Positions 1 to 5,355 are shown, numbered from the stretch's first letter. The stretch is DNA of 11,669 nucleotides from an uncultured Bacteroidales bacterium (GCA_946616535.1 CAMOJA010000029.1:1-11669), one strand, 5' to 3'. The notes: generated by a model not told the origin, from the letters alone. Made by a program: numbers and translations.

Positions 1-49
1 TTTTATTGGCCGACGCCCAAATGCGTGCTGCTAATTGTTGTTTATTCAT
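1..49 (-). CDS. hsdM: Type I restriction-modification DNA methylase, N-terminus only (runs off left edge)
   Basis: Only the first 16 codons are visible, reading MNKQQLAARIWASANK from the ATG at 47-49. This resembles the opening of type I restriction-modification M subunits (N6-adenine methyltransferases that act with HsdS and HsdR), which typically start MNKQQLAxxIWxSANKMR in Bacteroidota; that match is from memory of the family. No catalytic motif (NPPF/Y) is inside the window. The upstream leader is A-rich without a Shine-Dalgarno sequence, as is usual in this phylum. It lies 19 nt downstream of the stop of a short coding tail on the same strand and about 225 nt downstream of a DUF1016-type nuclease, a family often embedded in type I R-M operons. 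Identity rests on 16 residues plus context. Confidence 0.6.
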   Translation of the reverse strand, partial: MNKQQLAARIWASANK

Positions 50-68
50 TGTTGATGTTGTTTGCTAA

Positions 69-170
69 TTAAATTGTATGTCCAAACTCGCGTTTGGTTT
101 CTTCGCTATCACGACCGGAAACGGCTTTGCCCATCGCTTTCTCGATACGATCAAGGATACGCGTGGCGCT
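69..170 (-). pseudogene. Orphan 33-codon coding tail upstream of hsdM
   Basis: The minus-strand frame is open from 170 to the TAA at 69-71 and reads as a charged, protein-like C-terminus: RILDRIEKAMGKAV, then SGRDSEETKREFGHTI. Directly upstream, the in-frame TAG at 171-173 lies inside a tRNA-like sequence, so no natural start exists for the full frame. An internal ATG at 132-134 would give a 21-residue peptide. The regular charge pattern suggests a genuine gene end whose 5' part was lost or replaced when the tRNA-like DNA was joined to it. I do not recognise the family. Alternatively it is a very small real gene coupled to hsdM. Confidence 0.4.
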
Positions 171-193
171 CTAGCCAGATGAGCTAATACCCC
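165..193 (-). pseudogene. 5' half of a tRNA (acceptor strand and D-arm), truncated
   Basis: Read on the minus strand, these 29 nt have the layout of tRNA positions 1 to about 28: GGGGTAT (acceptor 5' strand), TA, GCTC, a 9-nt D-loop ATCTGGCTA with the invariant GG, GAGC closing the D-stem (GCTC/GAGC pair perfectly), then G. The sequence GCTCATCTGGCTAGAGC is typical of Bacteroidota tRNAs, for example Ala- or Ile-type. After position 26-28 the match stops: the next bases cannot form an anticodon stem, the loop lacks U33, and no T-loop (GGTTCGA) or acceptor 3' strand (ATACCCC) follows. It is therefore a remnant, probably marking a recombination or integration boundary. Confidence 0.55.
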
Positions 194-198
194 AATAT

Positions 199-220
199 GT
201 GAGACACGTCTCACTTTTTT
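199..220 (+). terminator. Rho-independent-like terminator facing plus strand
   Basis: A 6-bp stem GTGAGA/TCTCAC with the tetraloop CACG is followed directly by T6. The T-run is on the plus strand, so it would stop plus-strand transcription, yet no plus-strand gene lies to its left in the window. On the minus strand the hairpin sits just upstream of the tRNA remnant. Confidence 0.4.
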
Positions 221-263
221 AATTGTCTCTCAACTTGCGCGACAATTCTGAACGCCTCGTTCA
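221..263 (-). other. Two inverted repeats just after the DUF1016 gene
   Basis: AATTGTC (221-227) pairs with GACAATT (241-247) across 13 nt, and TGAACG (249-254) pairs with CGTTCA (258-263) across a 3-nt loop. Both lie within 60 nt downstream of the nuclease stop codon. In the minus direction the first helix is followed by an A-run rather than a U-run, so this is not a textbook terminator. It may be an attenuating or 3'-end-protecting structure. Confidence 0.35.
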
Positions 264-274
264 AAATCTTATTC

Positions 275-1573
275 TTATCTCACTATGTTCTTTGCCACAG
301 GGGCACGATTATTTCGAACGATTTTTTCTTTCTCTGTCTCTTGATTAAGTACTCGTTTCAATTCCTCTATATCTGGTAATGCTCTGCGAACATCTTCCGG
401 CATGTCATCTGCGGTGGTATAGGTAGCCACTCCCATAGGACTATCATATCGTTTGATGACATACTCTACAAACGCCTTATCAGCCGACTTGCAAAGTACA
501 ATACCGATAGAAGGATTCTCATGCGGTTTGCGAACCTTATCATCTAATATCTGCAAATACGTAGTGAGCTGACCAAGGTAGGAAGGATTAAACTCGCCCG
601 CTTTGAGTTCAACAACGACTAACGCATTCAGCTCGCGATTGAAGAAAAGCAAATCGGGGAAGAAGTCATGGTTGTACACCTCTAGATGATATTGATTGCC
701 AACAAAGGTAAAGTCATGTCCAAACGTCATGATAAAATTCTTTACGTTCTGCACAATCTCCTTCTCGATAACACGTTCATCCACATCTATCTTATCCCGA
801 AGTCCTATCTCTTCTACGTTGATAAAATCCAACGCATATGAATCCTTGAACATCATTACTGCTTTGCGTGCTACTGAGGAATTTACTAACGCTTTGGAGA
901 AATTATTCGGTATCTCCTCACGATGCTCATAGGCTTGTTGTTTGATGAGTTTCTCCAATGCATCTACAGACAAGTGTTCCTGCGCAGTGCGATGGATATA
1001 GTAGTAACGGGCTTCGAGGTCTTTGTTTTTCTGATAGATTTCCACATGGTGAGTAAATGGCACCGAAAAGAAGTCTTCTACAGGGAACTCAACCGCATTT
1101 GGAATACAGATGGAGTGATATATATCTATCTTGTTATCAGCGATTTGCAATTCGTCAGTTACGACTGACGATTTGGTAATGGGAGATTCGTCAGTTGCGA
1201 CTGACGATTCTTGCGAAGATTCGGCCATTGCAATTGTCGATTGTGAATTATCGGTTGCAACCGATGAATCTACATCTAACATCTGCCATGCCTCATAAAA
1301 TAGACGCATGTACTTTAAGTTAGTTGCTGAATAGCCTCTTAATCCGGGTAATTCTCGAAGCAGTTGGTCACTTATTGCTTTCAATGCACCTGCACCATAA
1401 GGTAGTCTACGCGTGTTGTTAGATAGATATTTACCGATTGCAAAATACACTGCCAACTGAATGCGATTCGTACCTTTTAGGGCTTCGTATTGACCTTGTA
1501 GGATAGCCGTTTTGATGGTCTCCACCGCTTGTGATAGCGGAATAAGCGAATTCTGTTTTTCTATATCAGCCAT
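275..1573 (-). CDS. DUF1016/YhcG-type PDDEXK nuclease-domain protein
   Basis: A 432-residue protein of the DUF1016 (YhcG) family. The N-terminal helical domain (about 10-100) includes LPYGAGALKAISDQLL and NLKYMRLFYEAW. A second helical segment (about 168-228) starts FSVPFTHHVEIYQ and matches the LSWSHYREL-type block of relatives. The C-terminal PDDEXK nuclease fold (about 265-405) has candidate catalytic residues D307 (FFPDLLFF) and E322/K324 (VVELKAG), with Q335 following. Family members are presumed nucleases and often sit among hsdM/hsdS/hsdR genes; hsdM lies downstream on the same strand here, so a role in or next to restriction is likely. Residues 101-147 form an extra Ser/Thr/Asp-rich linker with repeated SSVATD units encoded by DNA palindromes. 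Codon use is AT-rich, unlike ppdK and hppA. The ATG at 1573 gives the expected family N-terminus. Substrate unknown. Confidence 0.9.
   Translation of the reverse strand: MADIEKQNSLIPLSQAVETIKTAILQGQYEALKGTNRIQLAVYFAIGKYLSNNTRRLPYGAGALKAISDQLLRELPGLRGYSATNLKYMRLFYEAWQMLDVDSSVATDNSQSTIAMAESSQESSVATDESPITKSSVVTDELQIADNKIDIYHSICIPNAVEFPVEDFFSVPFTHHVEIYQKNKDLEARYYYIHRTAQEHLSVDALEKLIKQQAYEHREEIPNNFSKALVNSSVARKAVMMFKDSYALDFINVEEIGLRDKIDVDERVIEKEIVQNVKNFIMTFGHDFTFVGNQYHLEVYNHDFFPDLLFFNRELNALVVVELKAGEFNPSYLGQLTTYLQILDDKVRKPHENPSIGIVLCKSADKAFVEYVIKRYDSPMGVATYTTADDMPEDVRRALPDIEELKRVLNQETEKEKIVRNNRAPVAKNIVR
1152..1267 (-). repeat. Four in-phase palindromic units encoding SSVATD-like peptides
   Basis: Four 20-nt units lie in the same codon phase of the nuclease gene: 1152-1171 (SSVVTD), 1188-1207 (SSVATD), 1221-1240 (STIAMA) and 1248-1267 (SSVATD). 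Units 1 and 2 form perfect 8-bp stems TCGTCAGT/ACTGACGA with 4-nt loops. Unit 4 contains a perfect 16-bp palindrome ATCGGTTGCAACCGAT (1250-1265). Unit 3 keeps 8 of 10 possible pairs. Units 2 and 4 encode the same peptide with different synonymous codons but still pair, because wobble positions face each other in the stem. Confidence 0.85.
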
Positions 1574-1631
1574 GTTCGAACTATTTAGCTATTTGATTAA
1601 TCTATTTTGCATAGGCACACAAAATCGGGTA

Positions 1632-1663
1632 CAAAGTTACTACAAATATTTGGAATATACAAG
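1632..1663 (-). promoter_or_regulatory. Bacteroidota-type promoter for the DUF1016 nuclease gene
   Basis: On the minus strand a -7 box TAACTTTG (1632-1639) fits the phylum consensus TAnnTTTG. A partial -33 element, CTTG (1660-1663), lies 20 nt upstream. The predicted transcript start is near 1625, giving a leader of about 50 nt before the ATG at 1573. Confidence 0.5.
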
Positions 1664-1834
1664 GATTTGGCGGTAAAAATCAAATATATTTGGATTTTTA
1701 ATGGAAAATCATTGGTATTGGCACAAATGTGCGAAATAATCGTTCGAGCATATTTGTACGAGATAAGAACTACCTTCGAAGGGTCCCCTTTAGGGTAGGT
1801 TGTCGAAGTACTCCAGATATTTACTTTTTTCCAA
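1664..1834. other. Palindrome-rich AT-rich intergenic stretch
   Basis: No convincing gene is seen between the nuclease promoter and the small-protein genes. The stretch contains perfect or near-perfect palindromes CAAATATATTTG (1681-1692) and GCACAAATGTGC (1721-1732); a related CAAATATTTG lies at 1643-1652 inside the promoter. At 1770-1798 a compound hairpin forms from CTACC/GGTAG outside and AAGG/CCTT inside. The cluster suggests regulator binding sites or a decayed repeat element. Confidence 0.5.
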
Positions 1835-1858
1835 AATATGCAAATGATTTTGCATATT
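1835..1858 (-). terminator. 10-bp perfect hairpin downstream of the two small genes
   Basis: AATATGCAAA (1835-1844) and TTTGCATATT (1849-1858) are exact reverse complements around the loop TGAT. It lies 25 nt past the stop of the second small gene and, on the minus strand, the stem ends in a short T-run, so it could terminate that transcript. The stem is AT-rich, so it may instead be a protein-binding dyad; its core TGCAAA-N4-TTTGCA recurs at 5350-5365. Confidence 0.4.
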
Positions 1859-1882
1859 GTCTGAATATCAGGGCAAAATTCT

Positions 1883-2008
1883 CTAATTGCATATCAATTC
1901 TATAGCAAGAGCACCAAAGAAGATAAGCTTAATGATGTCCCATATCAATCCGAGGATGAGTCCCTTCGTATTATCAATGGACTCCATTATTTTGTCGTAA
2001 TCGTTCAT
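1883..2008 (-). CDS. Putative 41-residue single-span membrane protein (unrecognised)
   Basis: A short ATG-started frame encodes 41 residues: a charged start (MNDYDKIMESIDNTK) followed by a hydrophobic segment at about 16-40 (GLILGLIWDIIKLIFF, then GALAIELICN) that contains D24, K27 and E37. This is one predicted membrane span or an amphipathic helix. Its start lies only 10 nt after the stop of the other small membrane-protein gene, so the two are probably co-transcribed and perhaps translationally coupled. Size and layout resemble small membrane toxins, holins or regulatory peptides, but no family is recognised and no function is claimed. The hydrophobic-after-charged layout and the tandem arrangement argue against a chance frame, but frames this short do arise by chance. 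Confidence 0.45.
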   Translation of the reverse strand: MNDYDKIMESIDNTKGLILGLIWDIIKLIFFGALAIELICN

Positions 2009-2018
2009 AATAGTAGGT

Positions 2019-2159
2019 TTAGAAATTCATGAACATCGAAACGGTAAACCATATAGCTAATCCCGCTTCCATCAAACCAAACAACAATCCAAGTGTTATG
2101 TTCGCTAACTCACCATTATTTGGTGCAATTTTCATAAGATTGTAGACTAACATAAGCAT
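2019..2159 (-). CDS. Putative 44-46-residue single-span membrane protein (unrecognised)
   Basis: The frame from the ATG at 2157-2159 encodes 46 residues (44 if the ATG at 2151-2153 is used), with a hydrophobic segment at about 21-44 (ITLGLLFGLMEAGLAIWF). A longer frame reaches a TTG at 2204, but the promoter -7 box (2180-2187) lies inside that extension, so the downstream ATG is preferred. It is followed after 10 nt by a second small membrane-protein gene; both share a loose LGL...LAI pattern in the hydrophobic part, possibly from distant duplication. Codon use is AT-rich and includes TTA, unlike ppdK. No family is recognised. A membrane-active peptide, regulator or toxin-like role is possible but unproven. 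Confidence 0.5.
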   Translation of the reverse strand: MLMLVYNLMKIAPNNGELANITLGLLFGLMEAGLAIWFTVSMFMNF

Positions 2160-2172
2160 GTAATTTTTGATA

Positions 2173-2188
2173 TTCGCTGCAAAATTAC
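2173..2188 (-). promoter_or_regulatory. Promoter core for the small membrane-protein genes
   Basis: On the minus strand GTAATTTTGCAGCGAA contains the -7 box TAATTTTG (2180-2187). All 16 nt are identical to the hppA promoter core at 5383-5398. No TTTG occurs at the expected -33 position (near 2208-2211). The first ATG is about 15-20 nt downstream of the predicted start site. Confidence 0.55.
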
Positions 2189-2196
2189 TGCTTTTA

Positions 2197-2215
2197 ACTC
2201 CCAAAACATGGGAGT
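2197..2215. promoter_or_regulatory. Operator-like dyad at the -33 region
   Basis: ACTCCCA (2197-2203) and TGGGAGT (2209-2215) are perfect 7-bp inverted repeats around a 5-nt centre. The dyad occupies the place where the missing -33 element of the small-gene promoter would be, which suggests a regulator site. Binding is inferred only from symmetry and position. Confidence 0.4.
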
Positions 2216-2353
2216 AGCAAAAGAAAAAAGCAAAAAATCTTTATTTTTCTTCTTTTTGAGCGTATTTTCTACTATTTTTCTCTTTCCCTCTTTTATTTTG
2301 CGGAGTGAAACGGAGCAAGAAAAATGCTTGTCATAACAAAGAGAGCGGATACA
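2216..2353. other. Very AT-rich intergenic spacer, no gene seen
   Basis: Long runs of A on the left and T on the right, plus a short direct repeat CGGAG (in GCGGAGTGAAACGGAGC, near 2299-2315). I see no coding frame with protein-like content, no RNA gene and no clear promoter. The stretch separates the AT-rich accessory side from the GC-richer core genes. Confidence 0.6.
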
Positions 2354-2386
2354 GAAACACGGCAGGGGCGATGCCTGCCGTGTTTC
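2354..2386 (-). terminator. 13-bp perfect hairpin, likely ppdK transcript end
   Basis: GAAACACGGCAGG (2354-2366) and CCTGCCGTGTTTC (2374-2386) are exact reverse complements around the loop GGCGATG. It lies about 160 nt beyond the ppdK stop with only tandem repeats between. There is no uridine run on either strand, so termination would be atypical. It could also be a 3'-stabilising structure or a dispersed palindromic repeat. Confidence 0.5.
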
Positions 2387-2398
2387 ACATTATGCACA

Positions 2399-2513
2399 CG
2401 CATATACGCGCACGATTCAATTAAGGTTTTACGCATATACGCGCACGATTCAATTAAGGCTTTGCGCATATACGCGCACGATCAATTAAGGTTTTGCGCG
2501 ACTGCGCGCACGA
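2399..2513. repeat. 33-bp tandem repeat, three full copies plus a partial one
   Basis: Three contiguous copies (2399-2431, 2432-2464, 2465-2496) share CGCATATACGCGCACGAT followed by (T)CAATTAAGG and a T-rich end; the third lacks one T. A partial fourth copy (2497-2513) keeps CGCGCACGA but replaces the ATATA centre with GACTG. With its left flank it forms the stem TGCGCG/CGCGCA around ACTG (2495-2510). There are no spacers, so it is not a CRISPR array. It lies in the ppdK 3' region, ending 31 nt from the ppdK stop codon. Confidence 0.95.
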
Positions 2514-2544
2514 AGAGGTTGGAATTGTATTGTCCCAAGCGTTC

Positions 2545-5274
2545 TTATTGCTCGTCCTCGACTGCTGCCTGAGCGGCGGCGAGGCGTGCGATAGGAACGC
2601 GGAACGGGCTGCAGGATGCGTAGTTCATGCCGACACGGGCGCAGAACTTAACGGAGCTCGGCTCACCACCGTGCTCGCCGCAGATACCTGTACGGAGTCC
2701 CGGACGAACGGCACGACCTTTCTCTACCGCCATCTTGATCAACTGACCTACACCGTTCTGGTCGAGTACCTGGAACGGATCGACTTTGAGGATCTTCTTC
2801 TCGAGGTATACAGGGAGGAAGGAAGCGATATCGTCACGGCTGTAACCGAAGGTCATCTGGGTGAGGTCGTTGGTACCGAAGGAGAAGTACTGCGCCTCGG
2901 TAGCGATACGGTCTGCGGTCAGCGCGGCACGCGGGATCTCGATCATCGTACCGATCTCGTACTCTACCTCTACGCCGTACTCGGCGAAGACCTCTTTGGC
3001 TACGCGCTGGATGATCTCTTTCTGCTGCTTGAGCTCATAGAGGATACCGATGAGCGGCACCATGATCTCCGGCATCGGGTTCTTGCCTTCTTTCTTGAGT
3101 TCGCAAGCGGCACCGAGGATAGCGCGGGTCTGCATAGCGGTGATCTCCGGGAAGGTGATACCCAGACGGCAACCACGGTGACCGAGCATCGGGTTGTTCT
3201 CTGCCAACTGAGCTACACGGGTCTGGATCTCCTCAACGGAAACGCCCATCTCTTTCGCCATCTGCTCTTGTCCCTTCAGATCATGCGGAACGAACTCGTG
3301 CAAAGGCGGGTCGAGCAGACGGATGTTCACAGGCAGGCCGTCCATAGCGTCCAAGATACCCTTGAAGTCAGCCTTCTGGTACGGCAGCAGTTTAGCCAGT
3401 GCTTTCTCGCGGCCCTCGCTGTCCTTGGCGAGAATCATCTCACGCATAGCGATGATCTTCTGGTCGTCGAAGAACATATGCTCGGTACGGGTCAGACCGA
3501 TACCCTTAGCGCCGAACTGACGAGCTACGCGAGCGTCGTGCGGGGTGTCGGCGTTGGTACGAACCTGCAGTTTGGTATATTTGTCGCAGAGGTCCATGAG
3601 GGCCTTGAAATCGCCACTGAGTTCAGCTGCTTTCGTCGGGATCTCACCTGCATAGACCTGACCGGTCGAACCGTTAAGGGAGATATAGTCGCCCTCTTTG
3701 TAGGTCACGCCTTCGATCTTCACGGTCTTGGCTTTATAATCCACGAGGATGGCACCTGCGCCGGAGACGCAGCATTTACCCATACCGCGAGCCACTACGG
3801 CAGCGTGCGAAGTCATACCGCCGCGTGCGGTGAGGATACCTTCGGCAGCAGACATACCTGCGAGGTCTTCCGGGCTGGTCTCGATACGAACCATGACTAC
3901 CTTATGACCGTTCTCGTGCCACTCCTGTGCGTCATCCGCGTGGAAGACGATCTGACCGCATGCAGCACCCGGAGATGCCGGCAGACCTTGGGTGATGACC
4001 TTGGCTTTCTTGAGCGCGTCCTTGTCGAAGACAGGGTGGAGCAGCTCGTCGAGTTTCTGCGGCTCGCAGCGCATGATCGCCTCTTTCTCGGAGATCACAC
4101 CCTCGCGTACGAGGTCCATGGCGATCTTCACCATCGCGGTACCGGTACGCTTGCCGTTACGGGTCTGGAGGAACCAGAGTTTGCCTTCCTGTACGGTGAA
4201 CTCCATATCCTGCATGTCGCGGTAGTGGTCCTCGAGCTTCTGCTGGATCTCGTTGAGCTCGGCGTAGAGCTTCGGCATGGCTTCTTCCATCGACGGATAT
4301 TTGCTGGCACGCTCCTCCTCGCTGATGCCCTGGAGCGCTGCCCAACGGCGGCTACCCTCGAGGGTGATCTGCTGCGGAGTACGGATACCTGCTACTACGT
4401 CCTCGCCTTGTGCGTTTACAAGGTACTCACCGTTGAAGAGGTTCTCGCCCGTTGCGGCGTCACGGCTGAAGCAAACACCGGTAGCGGAGGTCTCGCCCAT
4501 GTTACCGAAGACCATTGCCATAACGGAAACAGCGGTTCCCCACTCGTCAGGAATTCCTTCCATCTTACGGTAGAGGATAGCGCGCTCGTTCATCCAGCTG
4601 CGGAATACGGCGCAGATAGCGCCCCAGAGCTGCTCGATAGGATCGTCCGGGAAATCCTTGCCGGTCTGCGCTTTGATAGCGGCTTTGAAACGCTTAACGA
4701 GCTCTTTGAGCTCCTCTACGTTCAGGTCCTTGTCCAGCTTGATGCCGCGGATCTCCTTCACCTCCTCGATGATCTTCTCGAACGGGTCGATGTCGGTCTT
4801 GTTCACCGGCTTCATGCCCAGAACGACGTCGCCGTACATCTGTACGAAACGGCGGTAGGAGTCATACACGAAGTGGGGGTTGTTGGTCTTGGCTACCATG
4901 CCTTCTGCTACGGTATCGTTCAGACCGAGGTTGAGGATGGTATCCATCATACCCGGCATGGATGCGCGTGCACCCGAACGAACGGAGACAAGCAGCGGGT
5001 TCTTCGGATCGCCGAACTTGCAGTTCATCAACTCCTCCACGTGCTTGACTGCTGCCTCTACCTCTGCGGTGAGCTCGGCTACGATCTTCTCCTGACCGAC
5101 CTGGTAGTACTCGTTGCAGACCTCGGTGGTGATGGTGAATCCCGGAGGAACGGGCACGCCGACGAGGTTCATCTCTGCGCAGTTAGCGCCCTTGCCGCCC
5201 AGCAGCTCACGCATTTGCGCGTTACCCTCGGCCTTACCGTTACCGAAGGTGTAAACTCTTTTTTTCTTTTCCAT
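2545..5274 (-). CDS. ppdK: Pyruvate, phosphate dikinase
   Basis: A 909-residue cytosolic enzyme that interconverts ATP + phosphate + pyruvate and AMP + PPi + PEP, linking the PEP/pyruvate node to PPi metabolism. The ATP-grasp region is at the N-terminus (GGKGANCAEM 27-36; SVRSGARASMPGMMDTILNLG 98-117). The swivelling phosphohistidine domain holds GGMTSHAAVVARG (485-497), with phospho-acceptor H490 and the regulatory-type T488. The C-terminal PEP/pyruvate barrel holds GLTRTEHMFF (593-602), GTNDLTQMTFGYSRDD (800-815) and GICGEHGGEPSS (863-874), with the catalytic C865. Length and motif order are normal. The ATG at 5274 follows an AT-rich leader without Shine-Dalgarno. It is divergent from hppA, whose pump consumes PPi, so the two genes likely share control. 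No TTA, CTA or TCA codon is used in the whole gene, a sign of high expression. Confidence 0.99.
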   Translation of the reverse strand: MEKKKRVYTFGNGKAEGNAQMRELLGGKGANCAEMNLVGVPVPPGFTITTEVCNEYYQVGQEKIVAELTAEVEAAVKHVEELMNCKFGDPKNPLLVSVRSGARASMPGMMDTILNLGLNDTVAEGMVAKTNNPHFVYDSYRRFVQMYGDVVLGMKPVNKTDIDPFEKIIEEVKEIRGIKLDKDLNVEELKELVKRFKAAIKAQTGKDFPDDPIEQLWGAICAVFRSWMNERAILYRKMEGIPDEWGTAVSVMAMVFGNMGETSATGVCFSRDAATGENLFNGEYLVNAQGEDVVAGIRTPQQITLEGSRRWAALQGISEEERASKYPSMEEAMPKLYAELNEIQQKLEDHYRDMQDMEFTVQEGKLWFLQTRNGKRTGTAMVKIAMDLVREGVISEKEAIMRCEPQKLDELLHPVFDKDALKKAKVITQGLPASPGAACGQIVFHADDAQEWHENGHKVVMVRIETSPEDLAGMSAAEGILTARGGMTSHAAVVARGMGKCCVSGAGAILVDYKAKTVKIEGVTYKEGDYISLNGSTGQVYAGEIPTKAAELSGDFKALMDLCDKYTKLQVRTNADTPHDARVARQFGAKGIGLTRTEHMFFDDQKIIAMREMILAKDSEGREKALAKLLPYQKADFKGILDAMDGLPVNIRLLDPPLHEFVPHDLKGQEQMAKEMGVSVEEIQTRVAQLAENNPMLGHRGCRLGITFPEITAMQTRAILGAACELKKEGKNPMPEIMVPLIGILYELKQQKEIIQRVAKEVFAEYGVEVEYEIGTMIEIPRAALTADRIATEAQYFSFGTNDLTQMTFGYSRDDIASFLPVYLEKKILKVDPFQVLDQNGVGQLIKMAVEKGRAVRPGLRTGICGEHGGEPSSVKFCARVGMNYASCSPFRVPIARLAAAQAAVEDEQ

Positions 5275-5323
5275 TTTAAGATATATTTTTTATTGAATAA
5301 TGTGTTTCTCACAAAATGCGGTG

Positions 5324-5355
5324 CAAAGATACAATTTTTTTTTGAATTATGCAAA
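5324..5355 (-). promoter_or_regulatory. ppdK promoter
   Basis: On the minus strand the -33 element TTTG (5352-5355) lies exactly 20 nt from the -7 box TATCTTTG (5324-5331), a full match to the Bacteroidota consensus. The predicted start site near 5317 gives a leader of about 40 nt. The -33 element is the left half of a dyad shared with the hppA promoter. Confidence 0.8.

Noticed and set aside
165..193. Functional tRNA gene
   Set aside because: Only positions 1 to about 28 match; there is no anticodon stem, T-arm or 3' acceptor strand downstream.
1607..1798. 63-codon plus-strand reading frame
   Set aside because: It overlaps the nuclease promoter and several palindromes, ends in the compound hairpin, and shows no protein-like pattern or upstream promoter.
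1784..1854. Minus-strand 21-codon frame starting inside the 1835-1858 hairpin
   Set aside because: The peptide looks plausible, but it is encoded by palindromic DNA, has no promoter of its own and is too short to support.
2160..2204. Upstream TTG start for the first small membrane protein
   Set aside because: The -7 promoter box at 2180-2187 lies inside this extension, so the transcript would begin downstream of the TTG.
2399..2513. Possible CRISPR array
   Set aside because: The copies are contiguous with no unique spacers, and no cas genes are present.
2324..2572. 82-codon plus-strand reading frame with an 11-residue peptide repeat
   Set aside because: The peptide repeat simply reflects the 33-bp DNA repeat, the third copy has a one-base deletion that breaks the repeat phase, and the frame runs into ppdK antisense.
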